The notes beneath the pieces were generated by a model. That model had not been told where the DNA came from and made no database searches. It saw only the letters and a list, made by a program, of their open reading frames with translations. From positions 124,001 through 188,000 of the forward strand of contig NZ_RZNF01000003.1 in NCBI RefSeq assembly GCF_003992725.1: a stretch of 64,000 nucleotides of DNA, given 5' to 3'. A program made the position numbers and the translations under genes. The stretch is from Rhodomicrobium lacus (GTDB taxonomy: Bacteria > Pseudomonadota > Alphaproteobacteria > Rhizobiales > Rhodomicrobiaceae). Positions 1 to 11,108 of the stretch are shown here, one piece after another. Every line of letters begins with the position of its first letter. Within the stretch, counting starts at the first letter, position 1.

Positions 1-158
1 CCTGTCGCCTTCGCAACGTTGTCATCGACGCGAATGTAAAAATCCCCGAAGGGCTTGTCGTTGGCGAAGATCCGGAAGAAGACGCTTTGCGCTTTCGCCG
101 GACCGAGCGCGGCATCTGCCTCATCACGCAGCGCATGATCGACGGGTTGGAAAAGTGA
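1..158 (+). CDS. glgC: Glucose-1-phosphate adenylyltransferase, 3' end only
   Basis: Only the last 51 codons are inside the window; the 5' part lies to the left. GlgC makes ADP-glucose from glucose-1-phosphate and ATP, the activated donor for glycogen synthesis. The visible tail carries the family's C-terminal signature: left-handed beta-helix residues ending in a GL-VGEDPE-DA-RFRRTE block and the final GICLITQ-MID segment. Its TGA stop overlaps the GTG start of glgA by 4 bases (GTGA), which indicates translational coupling. The identification rests on this tail and the neighbours. Confidence 0.9.
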   Translation, partial: CRLRNVVIDANVKIPEGLVVGEDPEEDALRFRRTERGICLITQRMIDGLEK

Positions 159-1630
159 GCCGTCTCAAAGTCCTGTCTGCCGCTTCCGAACTTTATCCGC
201 TCGTGAAAACGGGCGGCCTGGCGGATGTCACGGGTGCCCTGCCCGGCGCGCTGTCCGGCCTCGAAATCGATGTGCGCTCGCTCGTTCCCGGCTACCCGCA
301 GGTCATCGGCGCGCTGGAAGGGGGCGAAACGGTCCTTTCGATCCCGGATCTGTTCGGCGGCCCTGCGCGCGTGCTGGCTGCCACGGCCGGCGCGCTCGAC
401 CTTTTCGTGCTCGATGCGCCGCATCTCTACGACCGCTCCGGCAATCCCTATACGCAGCCGGACGGCAAGGACTGGCCAGACAACGCATTTCGCTTCGCCG
501 CGCTCGCGAGGACGGCCGCGCTCATCGCCGAAGGCGCGATCCCCGCGTTCCAGCCCGACATCCTGCATGTCCATGACTGGCAGGCGGCGCTTGCCCCCGC
601 CTATCTGCGATATGGCGGAAAGAGCGGCGCGGCCACCGTCGTCACCGTCCACAATCTCGCCTTTCAGGGCCAGTTTCCGGCCGAGTTGCTTGGACCTCTC
701 GGCCTTCCGCCCGAATCCTTCTCCATCGGCGGTGTCGAGCATTACGGCGCGGTCGGCTTCCTGAAGGCGGGCTTGCGTCTTGCCGACCGCATCACCACCG
801 TCTCGCCGTCCTATGCGCTGGAAATCCAGCAACCGGAAACGGGAATGGGCCTCGACGGCCTCTTGCGCGAACGATCCGCGCGGCTGTCAGGGATCCTGAA
901 CGGCATCGATACCGACGTCTGGAACCCGGCGACGGACCCGCGCATCGCGGCAACGTACAGCGCCGAAAACTTCGACGTGCGTGCGAACAACAAGGCGACG
1001 CTTCAGGACATCTTCGGCCTTGAACCCGAACCGGGCGCGCTCGTCGTCGGTGTCGTCAGCCGCCTGTCCTGGCAGAAAGGGCTGGACATCCTCGCCGAGG
1101 CGCTGCCGGTGCTTCTTGGCGAAGGCATGCAGCTTGCGCTTCTCGGCGCCGGAGATGCGGACCTCGAAGCCCGCTTTCGGGCGGCGGCGGAGGCAAATCC
1201 CGGCCGCGTCGGCGTCCGCATCGGCTATGACGAAGCGGTCGCGCATCGCATTCAGGCGGGATCGGACGCTCTCGCCGTGCCGTCGCGCTTCGAGCCGTGC
1301 GGGCTGACGCAGCTTTGCGCGTTGCGCTACGGCGCCGTTCCGCTGGTGGCGCGCGTCGGCGGCCTCGCTGACACGATCATCGACGCGAACGAAATGGCCC
1401 TTGCGGCGGGCGTGGCAACGGGCATCAAATTCCAGCCCGGCCAACGCGAAAGCCTTGAGCTTGCGCTGCGCAAGGCAGCGACCCTGTTCCGCGACCGCGG
1501 CACATGGCGGCGGCTTCAGCTCAACGGCCTGGCCACGGACGTATCCTGGCGCGCACCCGCAAGACGTTACGCGCAGCTTTATCGCGAGCTTGTCGCGGAG
1601 CGCTCGACGGTTTCGGGCGCGACCGCGTGA
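155..1630 (+). CDS. glgA: Glycogen synthase (ADP-glucose type, GT5)
   Basis: Adds glucose from ADP-glucose to the non-reducing end of a growing alpha-1,4-glucan in the cytoplasm. The 491-aa protein has the usual GlgA length. It shows the N-terminal KTGGLADV motif (Lys18, ADP-glucose binding), the HVHDWQAAL segment, and the C-terminal E-PCGLTQL donor-site motif near residue 375. Start: GTG at 155 inside the glgC stop, which gives [24 protein letters not shown], the normal N-terminus. The 3' end overlaps the next gene by 4 bases. It is the middle gene of a tightly coupled glgC-glgA-glgX/malQ operon. Confidence 0.95.
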   Translation: MSRLKVLSAASELYPLVKTGGLADVTGALPGALSGLEIDVRSLVPGYPQVIGALEGGETVLSIPDLFGGPARVLAATAGALDLFVLDAPHLYDRSGNPYTQPDGKDWPDNAFRFAALARTAALIAEGAIPAFQPDILHVHDWQAALAPAYLRYGGKSGAATVVTVHNLAFQGQFPAELLGPLGLPPESFSIGGVEHYGAVGFLKAGLRLADRITTVSPSYALEIQQPETGMGLDGLLRERSARLSGILNGIDTDVWNPATDPRIAATYSAENFDVRANNKATLQDIFGLEPEPGALVVGVVSRLSWQKGLDILAEALPVLLGEGMQLALLGAGDADLEARFRAAAEANPGRVGVRIGYDEAVAHRIQAGSDALAVPSRFEPCGLTQLCALRYGAVPLVARVGGLADTIIDANEMALAAGVATGIKFQPGQRESLELALRKAATLFRDRGTWRRLQLNGLATDVSWRAPARRYAQLYRELVAERSTVSGATA

Positions 1631-4600
1631 CGGCGATCCGCGTCGGCGAAGGCTCGCCAGAGCCGCTTGGCCTGACGCTCGATGCGCACGGTGCAAATAT
1701 CGCGGTGTTCTCCGCGCATGCGACGGCTATCGAGCTGTGCCTGTTCGATGCGTCTGGGGAACGCGAGGTGGAGCGTATCCGCCTTCCCGCCCGCACAGGC
1801 GATGTGTGGCATTGCCATATCGAGGGGATCGGCGCTGGCACGCGCTACGGGCTTCGCGCCCACGGCCCTTACGATCCCGCGAGCGGCCATCGCTTCAACC
1901 CGGCGAAGTTGCTCGTCGACCCTTATGCGCTCGCGCTCGACCGACCGTTCGAGCTTCATCGCTCCATGTTCGGTTATCGGCCGGGCACCGATGACCTCAC
2001 GCGCGACGACACCGACAGCGCCGCCGCCATGCCGAAGGCAATCGCGGTCGACCTTCCACAAATCCCGTCGCCAACGCGCCCCCACGCGACGAACGGCGCG
2101 CCTGCGATCCTCTACGAACTGCACGTGAAGGGCTACACGAAGCGTCACCCGCTCGTGCCGGAACCCGTGCGCGGCACCTTCGCGGGCCTCGCCGATCCCG
2201 CCGCCATCGAGCACCTCGCGAAGCTCGGCGTGACGGCGGTTGAACTTCTGCCCTCTGCGGCCTGGATCGACGAGCGCCATCTCGCAGCGGCGGGCCTGAC
2301 GAATTACTGGGGCTATAACCCCGTCGCCTTCATGACACCGGACCCGCGCCTTGCGCCCGGCGGCTGGGCTGAAGTGCGCGCCGCCACCGATGCTTTGCAC
2401 GCTGCGGACATCGAAGTGATCGTGGATGTCGTCTTCAATCATACGGGCGAAGGCGACGAACTCGGCCCGACGGTCAGCTTTCGCGGCCTCGACAACGCCA
2501 CCTATTACCGCCTTCGCGCCGACGACGCGCGCTTCTACGTGAACGACGCGGGCTGCGGCAACATTCTCGCCGCCGACCGACCCGCCGTGCTGCGCCTCGT
2601 CATGGACAGCCTTCGCGCGTGGGCGACGCTCGGCGGCGTGGACGGCTTCCGCTTCGATCTCGCGACGACGCTCGCCCGCCGCGAAACGGGGTTCGACGCG
2701 CACGCGCCGCTCATCGCGGCCATCGCTCAAGACCCGCTCCTGCGCCGCCTGCGGCTCATCGCAGAGCCCTGGGACATCGGTCCGGGCGGCTATCGGGTGG
2801 GCGCTTTCCCCGCGAATTGGGGCGAGTGGAACGACAAGTTCCGCGACGGCGCGCGCCGCTTCTGGCGCGGCGACAGTGGGCTTGCGTCGGAGATGGCGAC
2901 GCGGTTTTCCGGCTCGCAAGACATATTCGCAAAGCGCCGTCCATCCGCCAGCGTGAACTTTGTCGTTGCGCATGACGGTTTCACTCTTGCCGATCTCGTC
3001 GCCCACGAACACAAGCACAACCATGCCAACGGCGAAGACAACCGCGACGGCACGAACGACAACATCTCCTGGAACAACGGCGTCGAGGGCGCGACCGGCG
3101 ACGCGGCCATCCTCGCGGCGCGGCGGCGCGACGAACGCGCGCTTCTCGCAACGCTCCTGTTCGCGCGCGGCACGCCGATGCTCGTCATGGGCGCGGAAAC
3201 CGGTCAGACGCAGTTCGGCAACAACAACGCCTATGCGCAGGACAATGAAACCGCCTGGCTCGACTGGGCGGGCGCCGACGCGGCGCTGACGGCGTTCACC
3301 GCGCGCGCGATCGCGCTGCGCAAGGCGCATCCGGCGCTGTGGCGCGACCGCTTCCTTTCCGGCGAACCGCAAGACGCAAGCGGCGTCCCGGATGTGCAAT
3401 GGCTATCGCCGACCGGCGCGCCGATGCGGGCGGAAGACTGGACGCGTGGAAACCTTCACACCGTGATCGCCGCGCTTTACACGCCCGAGGCGGGCGGCCG
3501 CGCGGCAGATCGCGTGCTGGTGGCGCTTCATGCGGGGCGAGACCCGGCAAGGATTGCGCTGCCGGAGCCTCGCGAGGGCTTCGCGTGGCGCGCAGTGCTC
3601 GATAGCTCGGACGAAACCGGCGAGCCGCGAAGCGCTTCAGCGGATGGGGACGCCGAAATCGCGCCGCGCTCGGTTGTAATCCTGACAGAGGAACGCGAAG
3701 CGGGCGAGCGGGCCAAGCGCCGCAGCCCCGAGCCGGAGCTTCTCGACCGCCTCGCGCAGGTGGCGGGCATCGCGCCGGATTGGTACGACATCACCGGCAA
3801 GCGCCATGTTGTACCGAACGAAACGAAGCGTGCGCTCCTCTTCGACATGGGCCTTCCCGCCGAAACAGGCGGCGAAGCGCGGGCGAGCCTCGGCCAAATC
3901 GTCGATGAACACTACCGGCGCAGGCTGCCATTTTCGTTCGTCGCGCGCGAGGGTGAGACCGCGGGGCTTCGCATCGCCTCCGATGATCGGCGGGCGCCTC
4001 GCTGGTTCGTCGTCGAGCGCGAAGATGGCGGCGAGGACGCCGTCGCGCTTGACGAAGCCGCGCCCGAAACGATCACAGCACCGGACGGGCGCCGCGTCGA
4101 CACCATCCGCGCGCCTCTGCCCCCGCTCGCGCCCGGCCGCTACACGCTTCGCCTCGAAAACCATCCCGACGCCGCCTGCCGCCTCACGGTCGCGCCGCGC
4201 CGCTGCTATCTTCCTGACCAGCTTCGCGACGGCGGAAAGGCGACCGGCCTTGCCGCGCAGCTCTATGCGCTCCGGCGCGAGGGCGATCAGGGCATCGGCG
4301 ATTTCACGACGCTGGGCCGGATCGCCGAAGACACGGCGCGCGCGGGCTACGCCACGCTCGGGCTGAACCCCTTGCACGCGCTGTTTCCAGGCGACCGCGA
4401 CCGTGCCAGCCCTTATTATCCTTCCGACCGGCGCTTCCTCGATCCGCTTTACATCGACGTCTCGGCCCTCGAAGGCCCGCGCACGCGCGCCGCAGCCGCA
4501 GAGCACACCGCCGCGTTTGCAGCGCTTTCAGCCAAGCCGAACGTGGATTACGCGGGCGTCTGGGCCGCCAAGCGCACCGTTCTGGAAGCGTCGTTCGCGG

Positions 4601-5775
4601 ATTTTGAGGCGACAGGCGACAAGGCAAGCTTCAACGCCTTCGTCGCGGCGGGTGGAGCGGCGCTTGCAGGCTTCGCGCTGTTCGAGGCCATCGGCGAGAC
4701 GCGCCCCGGCGAGCCATGGCCCGCATGGCCGGATGCGCTTCGCAACCGCCATCCGTCCGCGCTCGCGTCCTTCGCGGCGGAACATGCGCCACGGCTTCGC
4801 TTTCATCAATGGCTGCAATGGGTTGCCGAAACGCAGCTCGACGAAGCGGCGCGGCGCGGCGCGGACGCCGGGCTGTGGCTCGGCTTCTATCGCGATCTTG
4901 CCGTGGGCGCGGCTCCCGACGGCGCGGAAGCCTGGACGAATGCCGACCAAATGCTCACGCGCGCAGCCATCGGCGCGCCGCCCGATCCGCTGGCCGAAGG
5001 CGGCCAGAACTGGGGGCTTCGGCCGCCGAACCCGCTCGCCTGGTCGCGCAACGGCTATGATGTGTTTCGCGGGGTCATCGCGGCGAACATGCGCCACGCA
5101 GGCGCCCTTCGCATCGACCACGCGATGGGCCTCGCGCGGCTGTTCGTGATCCCCGAGGGCGCAAGCGGGCGCGACGGCGCCTACATCGGCTTCCCCGTCG
5201 AGGATCTCATCGGCGAACTGGCCCTCGAAAGCCGGGGCGCGCGCTGCGTCGTCATCGGGGAAGATCTCGGCACCGTACCGTGGGGCTTCCGCGAGACGAT
5301 GGAAGCCGCAGACGTGTTGAGCTATCGCGTGTTCTGGTTCGAGCGCCACGGTGAGGGCTTCGCTCCGCCCCGCACTTACCCCGCGAAGTCCATCGCCTGC
5401 CTCTCGACTCACGACTTGCCGACGCTCAAAGGCTGGTGGGAGGGCGAGGACATCCGCGAGAAGGAAGCGCTGGGCCTCATCGCACCGGACGAGGCGGCTG
5501 CGGCTCGCGAGCGCCGGGCCAGCGACAAGGCTGCGCTCATCGCGCTTCTTGCGGCGGAGGGTATCGAAGCTGCAACAGCGCCGGATACGCCTTTCGATCC
5601 GGCGCTGACGGATGCCGCACATCGCCTGCTTGGCACCGCGTCTTCGCTCATCGCCATCGAGCAGATCGACGACCTCGCGGGCGAGACGACCGCCGTCAAC
5701 CTGCCCGGCACGGACCGCGAGCGTCCGAACTGGCGGCGCAAGCTCGCGGCGATGCCCTCGCTCGCGAAGCGATAG
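1627..5775 (+). CDS. Fusion of glycogen debranching enzyme GlgX and 4-alpha-glucanotransferase MalQ
   Basis: One 1382-aa polypeptide. Residues 1-695 are an isoamylase-type GlgX (GH13) with an N-terminal CBM48-like segment, the DVVFNHT region, catalytic Asp344 (GFRFD) and Glu380 (IAEPWD). Residues 700-1382 are a MalQ (GH77) with RIDHAMGL (Asp1164), GEDLGTVP (Glu1212) and STHDLPT (Asp1263). All key acids of both enzymes are present, so both halves should be active. GlgX hydrolyses alpha-1,6 branches; MalQ disproportionates the released maltooligosaccharides. Start: the open frame extends upstream inside glgA, but GTG 1627 overlaps the glgA stop as GTGA, the same arrangement as glgC/glgA, and the GlgX homology begins just after it. 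No stop or frameshift separates the halves. Confidence 0.93.
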   Translation: MTAIRVGEGSPEPLGLTLDAHGANIAVFSAHATAIELCLFDASGEREVERIRLPARTGDVWHCHIEGIGAGTRYGLRAHGPYDPASGHRFNPAKLLVDPYALALDRPFELHRSMFGYRPGTDDLTRDDTDSAAAMPKAIAVDLPQIPSPTRPHATNGAPAILYELHVKGYTKRHPLVPEPVRGTFAGLADPAAIEHLAKLGVTAVELLPSAAWIDERHLAAAGLTNYWGYNPVAFMTPDPRLAPGGWAEVRAATDALHAADIEVIVDVVFNHTGEGDELGPTVSFRGLDNATYYRLRADDARFYVNDAGCGNILAADRPAVLRLVMDSLRAWATLGGVDGFRFDLATTLARRETGFDAHAPLIAAIAQDPLLRRLRLIAEPWDIGPGGYRVGAFPANWGEWNDKFRDGARRFWRGDSGLASEMATRFSGSQDIFAKRRPSASVNFVVAHDGFTLADLVAHEHKHNHANGEDNRDGTNDNISWNNGVEGATGDAAILAARRRDERALLATLLFARGTPMLVMGAETGQTQFGNNNAYAQDNETAWLDWAGADAALTAFTARAIALRKAHPALWRDRFLSGEPQDASGVPDVQWLSPTGAPMRAEDWTRGNLHTVIAALYTPEAGGRAADRVLVALHAGRDPARIALPEPREGFAWRAVLDSSDETGEPRSASADGDAEIAPRSVVILTEEREAGERAKRRSPEPELLDRLAQVAGIAPDWYDITGKRHVVPNETKRALLFDMGLPAETGGEARASLGQIVDEHYRRRLPFSFVAREGETAGLRIASDDRRAPRWFVVEREDGGEDAVALDEAAPETITAPDGRRVDTIRAPLPPLAPGRYTLRLENHPDAACRLTVAPRRCYLPDQLRDGGKATGLAAQLYALRREGDQGIGDFTTLGRIAEDTARAGYATLGLNPLHALFPGDRDRASPYYPSDRRFLDPLYIDVSALEGPRTRAAAAEHTAAFAALSAKPNVDYAGVWAAKRTVLEASFADFEATGDKASFNAFVAAGGAALAGFALFEAIGETRPGEPWPAWPDALRNRHPSALASFAAEHAPRLRFHQWLQWVAETQLDEAARRGADAGLWLGFYRDLAVGAAPDGAEAWTNADQMLTRAAIGAPPDPLAEGGQNWGLRPPNPLAWSRNGYDVFRGVIAANMRHAGALRIDHAMGLARLFVIPEGASGRDGAYIGFPVEDLIGELALESRGARCVVIGEDLGTVPWGFRETMEAADVLSYRVFWFERHGEGFAPPRTYPAKSIACLSTHDLPTLKGWWEGEDIREKEALGLIAPDEAAAARERRASDKAALIALLAAEGIEAATAPDTPFDPALTDAAHRLLGTASSLIAIEQIDDLAGETTAVNLPGTDRERPNWRRKLAAMPSLAKR

Positions 5776-5811
5776 CTCGGCGATCGTGACAGAGACGTGA
5801 CGCGGCTGCTT

Positions 5812-5841
5812 TCACCGCCGGAGACTTTGCGGTGACTTTTG
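5812..5841 (+). terminator. Candidate rho-independent terminator of the glg operon
   Basis: A 7-bp stem (TCACCGC at 5812, GCGGTGA at 5829) with a 10-base loop is followed by CTTTTG. It lies 36 bases after the fusion gene and before the next gene on the same strand. The T-run is short, so strength is uncertain. Confidence 0.5.
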
Positions 5842-5940
5842 CGTTATCGCGACACCCGAACCGATTGCTTCAAGCCGACAGCAAGAATAGTTTGCTTCAT
5901 TCGCAATCGACGCGCGATTTGCGACCCATGGAGCCCGGCC

Positions 5941-7551
5941 TTGAGCATAGAACCGCAAACGGAAAAGTCCGACTTTCCCAATCCTCACGAGGCCCGTTTT
6001 CATCTCATCGGCGCAGGCATATCGTCCCTCGCGGCCGCCGCTTTCCTCATCCGCGACGGCAAGATCGCCGGACGTAACATCGCCATCTACGGCGACCAGC
6101 CGAGGCCCGGCGGCAGCCTCGATCAAGCGGGCTCCGTCGAAACGGGTTATGTGGCGCGCGGCAGCCGCGTGCTCGAACCCCATTATGTCTGCACGTTCGA
6201 TCTGTTCTCGACCATTCCTTCGCTCGACGGCTCGCGTTCGGTCACGCAGGAGATTTTCGCCTGCAACGAGGCGCTGAAGACGAACGCGCATGCGCGCATC
6301 GTGCGCGGCGGCGAGAAGGTCGAATCGCCCGCATTCGGCCTCAGCGAAGAGCATCGCCTCGCCATCATCGACATCGCGCTGAGCCCCGAAAGCGTGCTCG
6401 GTTCGAGCGCGGTCAGGGATCACTTCGACGAGGCGTTCTTTTCGACCGGCTTCTGGACGCTGTGGGCCACGACCTTCGCCTTCCAGCCGTGGCACAGCGC
6501 GGTGGAGATGAAACGCTATCTGATGCGCTTCGTCCACATGATGCCGGGCTTCAGCCGCCTTCAGGGCTTCATGCGCACGCCCTATAACCAGTACGACACC
6601 ATGGTGCGGCCGCTCGCGCGCTGGCTCGATCAGCGCGGCGTCCGCTACAAGACGGGCGCCGCGGTCACCGACATCCGCTTCGAGCGCATCGAGGACGCGC
6701 AGCGCCCCTCTGCTCTCATTCTGGAAAAGGACGGCGCGATCGAGGAGGTCAAACTCGACTCGAACGATTACACCATCATCACGCTGGGCTCGATGATCGA
6801 CTCGGCATCCACCGGCGCCATGGACAAGCCCGCGCCATTCGAGCCGGGCCGGCGCGGCGCGGCATGGCGGCTGTGGGAAAAGATCGCCGAAGGACGTCCG
6901 GAGTTCGGCAAGCCGGCGGCGTTCGACAACCGCGTCGATCAGTCCAAATGGGTGTCTTTCACGGGCACGATGCGCGATCCGGCGTTCTTCCAGCTCGTGA
7001 AAAGCTTCACCGGCAACGTGCCGGGCGAAGGCGGTCTGATCACCTTCGCCGACTCGGGCTGGCTCCTTTCCATCACCCTGCCCCAGCAGCCGCATTTCAT
7101 CGGCCAGCCTTATGGCGTCGAAGTCTTCTGGGGCTACGGGCTCAGCGTCGACCGCCCCGGCAATTTCGTGAAGAAGCCCATGGCGGAGTGTACCGGCCGC
7201 GAGATCATGATGGAGGTGCTGGGCCACCTCAACGCGGAGGACAAGGCCGCCCGGGTTCTGGATAACGCCATCGTCATTCCGCGCGCGATGCCCTACATCA
7301 TGTCGGAGTTCCTGACGCGCGCGCCGGGCGACCGGCCGCATGTGATGCCGAAGGGCTGGTGGAACCTCGCCTTTGCCGGGCAGTTTTGCGAGCTTTCCGA
7401 CGATACCGTGTTCACGGTCGAATATTCCGTGCGTTCGGCACAGACGGCGGTCTACTCGCTGCTACAGCTCGATAAGGCGCCGCCGCCGGTTTACAAGGGG
7501 CACCACAACCCGGTCGTGCTGTACAAGGCATTCATGTCGCTTACGAGTTGA
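5941..7551 (+). CDS. Oleate hydratase family flavoprotein (MCRA family)
   Basis: A 536-aa FAD protein of the oleate hydratase / myosin-cross-reactive-antigen family. These enzymes add water to the cis-9 double bond of unsaturated fatty acids. Visible: an N-terminal dinucleotide fold (HLIGAGISSLAAA, residues 21-33), the substrate-loop region RGSRVLEPHY (73-82), the FAFQPWHSAVEMKRY block, and a KYNQY-like segment (PYNQYDTMV). In classical members the loop reads RGGREM with an essential Glu; here Val77 occupies the Glu position, as in non-canonical subfamilies. Start: TTG 5941, 8 bases after a GGAG; the frame is open upstream to 5839 but that sequence does not look like protein. Stand-alone gene. 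Substrate is uncertain. Confidence 0.8.
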   Translation: MSIEPQTEKSDFPNPHEARFHLIGAGISSLAAAAFLIRDGKIAGRNIAIYGDQPRPGGSLDQAGSVETGYVARGSRVLEPHYVCTFDLFSTIPSLDGSRSVTQEIFACNEALKTNAHARIVRGGEKVESPAFGLSEEHRLAIIDIALSPESVLGSSAVRDHFDEAFFSTGFWTLWATTFAFQPWHSAVEMKRYLMRFVHMMPGFSRLQGFMRTPYNQYDTMVRPLARWLDQRGVRYKTGAAVTDIRFERIEDAQRPSALILEKDGAIEEVKLDSNDYTIITLGSMIDSASTGAMDKPAPFEPGRRGAAWRLWEKIAEGRPEFGKPAAFDNRVDQSKWVSFTGTMRDPAFFQLVKSFTGNVPGEGGLITFADSGWLLSITLPQQPHFIGQPYGVEVFWGYGLSVDRPGNFVKKPMAECTGREIMMEVLGHLNAEDKAARVLDNAIVIPRAMPYIMSEFLTRAPGDRPHVMPKGWWNLAFAGQFCELSDDTVFTVEYSVRSAQTAVYSLLQLDKAPPPVYKGHHNPVVLYKAFMSLTS

Positions 7552-7601
7552 AGGACCGGGATTTTTCGGGACAGAGAGCATCAGGCGAACTTTGCCTCGT
7601 C

Positions 7602-7632
7602 CGGCGCCGGATTCCGAAATGAATCCGCGCCG
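7602..7632. other. Stem-loop after the oleate hydratase gene
   Basis: Arms CGGCGCCGGATTC and GAATCCGCGCCG pair with one bulged C around a 6-base loop. There is no T-run, so it is a possible 3' stabiliser or weak terminator. It lies in the 284-base spacer before the acetyltransferase gene, which otherwise shows nothing recognisable. Confidence 0.45.
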
Positions 7633-7835
7633 AGCTTGCCTGCGGAAGCATTCAACCGGCACTGCTGTTTACGCGCGCGCGTGATCGTGTTATGGGCAGG
7701 CGCATGACCGAACCGGACGCACATCCCCTGTCATCCTTCGAAAGCCGACGACGATCGCGCCTTGCGTGAGCCTGCGCGTGCAAAACGCCGCAAGCCGCCG
7801 CTGTCCTCCCCGGTCTTTCTGAGAACAGGTTCGCG

Positions 7836-8390
7836 ATGACGATGCCGTCCGCCACGATCCGGCTGCAAACGCCTGACGATCAACAAGCCCTTCTATACCT
7901 GAACGAATGCGCCTTCGGGCCGGGTCGTTTCGCCCGCACCGCCTATCGCGTCCGCGAGCGGGCGGCGCGCGATCCGCTGCTGAATTTCTGCATGGAGCTC
8001 GACGGCGAAATCGTCGGCGCGCTGGACCTGACGCCGATCTCCGTCGGCGGCGTGCCGGGCGCTCTGCTGCTCGGCCCGCTGATCGTATCGGGCGATCATC
8101 AGAGCAACGGTCTCGGCCTTCGGCTGATGCTGTACGGGCTCAAACAGGCGAAAGACCTCGGCTATCGGCTGGTTATCCTCGTGGGCGACCTGCCCTATTA
8201 CGTGCGCGCCGGGTTTCGCCCCATACCGCTCGGCCGCTTGGAGCTTCCGGGGCCGGTCGATCCGGCGCGGCTGCTTTACGCCGAACTCGTTCCCGGTGCG
8301 CTGGAAGAGTACAGCGGCCTTATTCGCGGCATGCGCGAATTGAGCGACCTAGGCCAGAGCGCGCCAGCGCTCGCCGAGGACGCGGCGTAG
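7836..8390 (+). CDS. GNAT family N-acetyltransferase
   Basis: A 184-aa protein with a GNAT fold similar to the YhbS group. The central strand (GALDLTPISVGG), the acetyl-CoA loop region (LGPLIVSGDHQSNGLGLRLMLYGLKQAKDLGY) and the C-terminal LVGDLPYYVRAGF segment are visible. GNAT enzymes transfer acetyl groups from acetyl-CoA to amines or proteins; the acceptor cannot be inferred. Start: ATG 7836 gives MTMPSATIRLQTPDD; a second ATG at 7842 is possible. It stands alone between the oleate hydratase gene and the nuo genes. Confidence 0.8.
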   Translation: MTMPSATIRLQTPDDQQALLYLNECAFGPGRFARTAYRVRERAARDPLLNFCMELDGEIVGALDLTPISVGGVPGALLLGPLIVSGDHQSNGLGLRLMLYGLKQAKDLGYRLVILVGDLPYYVRAGFRPIPLGRLELPGPVDPARLLYAELVPGALEEYSGLIRGMRELSDLGQSAPALAEDAA

Positions 8391-9008
8391 CGGCTCAAGA
8401 TCTGACATTTCACCCCGGATTGGCCCGTTTTCTCCGAGAGCCAGACCAGAAATCGCTGCCATCGCCCGCGCGGGCGATGGCGTCCGCAAACCGATGCGAA
8501 GGTGATTTCCAGAGCGGCTCATGGGCTTGAATGCGACCGACGCCGCCGCCCCAATGCGCGGGCCGGAATAAAAGTCCGGCATTTCAGCGTTCCATGTGCG
8601 AAATCATTGGAATGGCGACGCCCATCTAGGATAAAGATTGTTACCGAGAGCTGTGCCGCGTTCGCAAGAAACGGCATCGCGCTCGAAGGGGGGTGTGGCT
8701 GAGGCTCGGGACGCGGCACCGGCTCGCGAATCTCCCGACTCGCGTCTCACCGATACGTGACAAGGGTTGATGGGCGACCGGCTTGCTCTTTGCCGTGCCT
8801 GCGATAAGAGCAATCGCGGCACGTCTCTTAGGCATATCGTCCGTCAAATAATCATTGCGAAAGGGTGCGCTTTTAGGTCGCGCGACGACTTGTTCTAAAA
8901 ACAGCTCGTGGAGGCACTCTGTTTGCAATTTCTCTTAGTTAACCGTTGCCGCGCGCAGCCCCTTGATGACATAAAGGCGTCCGGGGGTTGGGCCAACAAA
9001 GGACAAAA
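8391..9008. other. Gene-free stretch upstream of nuoG with two inverted repeats
   Basis: No convincing coding sequence is seen on either strand: the short open frames have no family features and no ribosome binding sites. The stretch holds a perfect 22-bp palindrome at 8459-8480 and a bulged 11-bp hairpin at 8794-8823 followed by TCTCTTA. The nuo promoter must lie here, probably in the less GC-rich 8830-8990 part, but no clear -35/-10 pair could be fixed. Confidence 0.5.
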
Positions 9009-11108
9009 ATGCCGAAGCTGAACATCAACGGCAATGAAGTCGAGGTCGAAGACGGCATAACGCTTCTGCAGGCATGCGAGCTGGCCGGCGCGGAGATCCC
9101 GCGCTTCTGCTATCATGAGCGGCTGTCCATCGCGGGCAACTGCCGGATGTGCCTTGTGGAAGTCGCGGGCATGCCGAAGCCGATGGCATCTTGCGCGATG
9201 AATGTCAGCGATTTGAGGCCGAACCGTGACGGCACGCCGCCCACGATTTTCACCGATTCCCCGATGGTGAAGAAGGCGCGCGAAGGCGTGATGGAGTTCC
9301 TGCTGATCAATCATCCGCTCGATTGCCCGATCTGCGATCAGGGCGGCGAATGCGATCTTCAGGATCAGGCGATGTATTACGGCAGCGAAGGCAGCCGCTA
9401 TCGCGAGAACAAGCGCGCCGTCGAAGAAAAATATCTCGGGCCGCTCATCAAGACCTTCATGACGCGCTGCATCCAGTGCACCCGCTGCGTCCGCTTCATG
9501 TCCGAAGTCGCGGGCGTGCCGGAGCTTGGCGCCATAGGCCGCGGCGAGGACATGGAGATCACCACCTATCTCGAACGCGGACTTCACTCGGAACTCAGCG
9601 GTAACGTCGTCGACTTGTGCCCCGTCGGCGCGCTGACGTCGAAGCCCTATTCATTCCAGGCGCGGCCCTGGGAATTGCGCAAGACCGAATCCATCGACGT
9701 GATGGACGGGCTCGGCTCGAATATTCGCATCGACAGCCGCGGCCGCGAGGTGCTGCGCATCCTGCCGCGCAACCACGACGGCGTGAACGAGGAATGGCTG
9801 TCCGACAAATCACGCGCGCTCGTCGACGGGCTCAAGAAGAAGCGGCTCGACCGCCCCTACATGCGCCGCGACGGCGTGCTTGAGGAAGTGTCGTGGTACG
9901 AGGCGTTCACCGAGATCGCCGCGCAGATCGAGAAGGCCGGCGCGCGGAAAGTCGGCGCGATCGCGGGCGACCTTGCCTCCGTCGAGGACATGTTCGCACT
10001 GAAGACGCTGCTGGAGCTTCTCGGTTCGCCGAACATGGATTGCCGCCAGCACAGCCAGAAACTCCACCCGAAGCATGGGCGCGGCAGCTACCTGTTCAAC
10101 GCGACTATCGCCGGCGTCTCGAAAGCCGACGTCATCCTTCTCGTGGCGACGAACCCGCGCAAGGAAGCCGCCGTGCTCAACGCGCGTATTCGCGGCGCCT
10201 ATTTGCACAATCACGCCCGTATCGGCCTGATCGGCCCCGAGGTCGACCTGACCTACCCTTACGAGTGGCTCGGCAATTCGCTGGCGGTGCTCGACGAGAT
10301 CGCAAAGCCGGATAACGCGGTGATGAAGGCGCTATCCGAAGCGACGCATCCGCTCATCATCGTCGGGCAGGAAGCGCTTTCGGATGACGCCGGTTATGCC
10401 GTGCTGGCGAAGGCCGCGGAGATCGCGGCAGCGGCGATCAAGGGACGTGAGGAAGCGGGATGGAACCCGCTCTCGATCCTCCACACGAGCGCCGCGCTCG
10501 TCGGCGGCCTCGACATCGGCTTCTTGCCCGGAGAAGGCGGTCTCGACACGGCAGGCATTCTCGAAGGCACCCAAAGCGGCGACATCGAAGTCCTTTATCT
10601 CCTCGGCGCAGACGAGTTCGACGTGAGCCGCACCGGCGACGCCTTCGTGATCTATCAGGGGTCGCACGGCGACTCGGGCGCGCGCATCGCGGACGTCATC
10701 CTGCCAGGCGCCGCGTACACCGAGAAAAACGGCACGTATGTCAACACCGAGGGCCGCGTTCAGCTTGGCGAGCGCGCGATCTTCCCGCCCGGCGATGCCC
10801 GCGAGGACTGGACCATTCTCCGCGCGCTTTCGGAGCATCTCGGCGCGAAGCTTCCTTTCGACTGTTTCGGCTCGTTGCGCAGAGCGCTTTACAAGGCGCA
10901 TCCCCATCTCGCCGCCATCGACACCGTAGAGCCTGGCCCGCTTGAGCTGAAGCTCGGCGACGTGCCGCCGCTGCCGGATGCGCCGCTTGGCGTTTTCATC
11001 GAAGATTTCTACCAGACGAACCCGATAGCGCGATCTTCGGCGGTGCTCGCCGAGCTTTCCGCGCTGCATCAGGAATACGAGCAGGGACTTGCTGGCGCCG
11101 ATGGCTGA
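9009..11108 (+). CDS. nuoG: NADH-quinone oxidoreductase subunit G
   Basis: Large Fe-S subunit of the complex I peripheral arm, 699 aa. It carries the [2Fe-2S] cysteines Cys34, Cys45, Cys48 and Cys62, the His/Cys-ligated N5 cluster (His102, Cys106, Cys109, Cys115) and a [4Fe-4S] set (Cys154, Cys157, Cys160, Cys204), followed by the molybdopterin-oxidoreductase-like domain. Start: ATG 9009, 5 bases after AAAGGAC; a TTG 21 bases upstream lacks a site. It is the first gene of the nuoG-N operon here and overlaps nuoH by 8 bases. The usual upstream genes nuoA-F are not in the window. Confidence 0.96.
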   Translation: MPKLNINGNEVEVEDGITLLQACELAGAEIPRFCYHERLSIAGNCRMCLVEVAGMPKPMASCAMNVSDLRPNRDGTPPTIFTDSPMVKKAREGVMEFLLINHPLDCPICDQGGECDLQDQAMYYGSEGSRYRENKRAVEEKYLGPLIKTFMTRCIQCTRCVRFMSEVAGVPELGAIGRGEDMEITTYLERGLHSELSGNVVDLCPVGALTSKPYSFQARPWELRKTESIDVMDGLGSNIRIDSRGREVLRILPRNHDGVNEEWLSDKSRALVDGLKKKRLDRPYMRRDGVLEEVSWYEAFTEIAAQIEKAGARKVGAIAGDLASVEDMFALKTLLELLGSPNMDCRQHSQKLHPKHGRGSYLFNATIAGVSKADVILLVATNPRKEAAVLNARIRGAYLHNHARIGLIGPEVDLTYPYEWLGNSLAVLDEIAKPDNAVMKALSEATHPLIIVGQEALSDDAGYAVLAKAAEIAAAAIKGREEAGWNPLSILHTSAALVGGLDIGFLPGEGGLDTAGILEGTQSGDIEVLYLLGADEFDVSRTGDAFVIYQGSHGDSGARIADVILPGAAYTEKNGTYVNTEGRVQLGERAIFPPGDAREDWTILRALSEHLGAKLPFDCFGSLRRALYKAHPHLAAIDTVEPGPLELKLGDVPPLPDAPLGVFIEDFYQTNPIARSSAVLAELSALHQEYEQGLAGADG

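Noticed and set aside
1579-3399. 606-codon open frame on the minus strand inside the GlgX half
   Set aside because: Antisense shadow caused by high GC; composition is Arg/Ala/His-rich without domains, and the plus strand encodes a clear enzyme.
5812-7341. 509-codon minus-strand frame across the oleate hydratase gene
   Set aside because: No recognisable motifs and strongly basic composition; it mirrors the third-position bias of the real gene.
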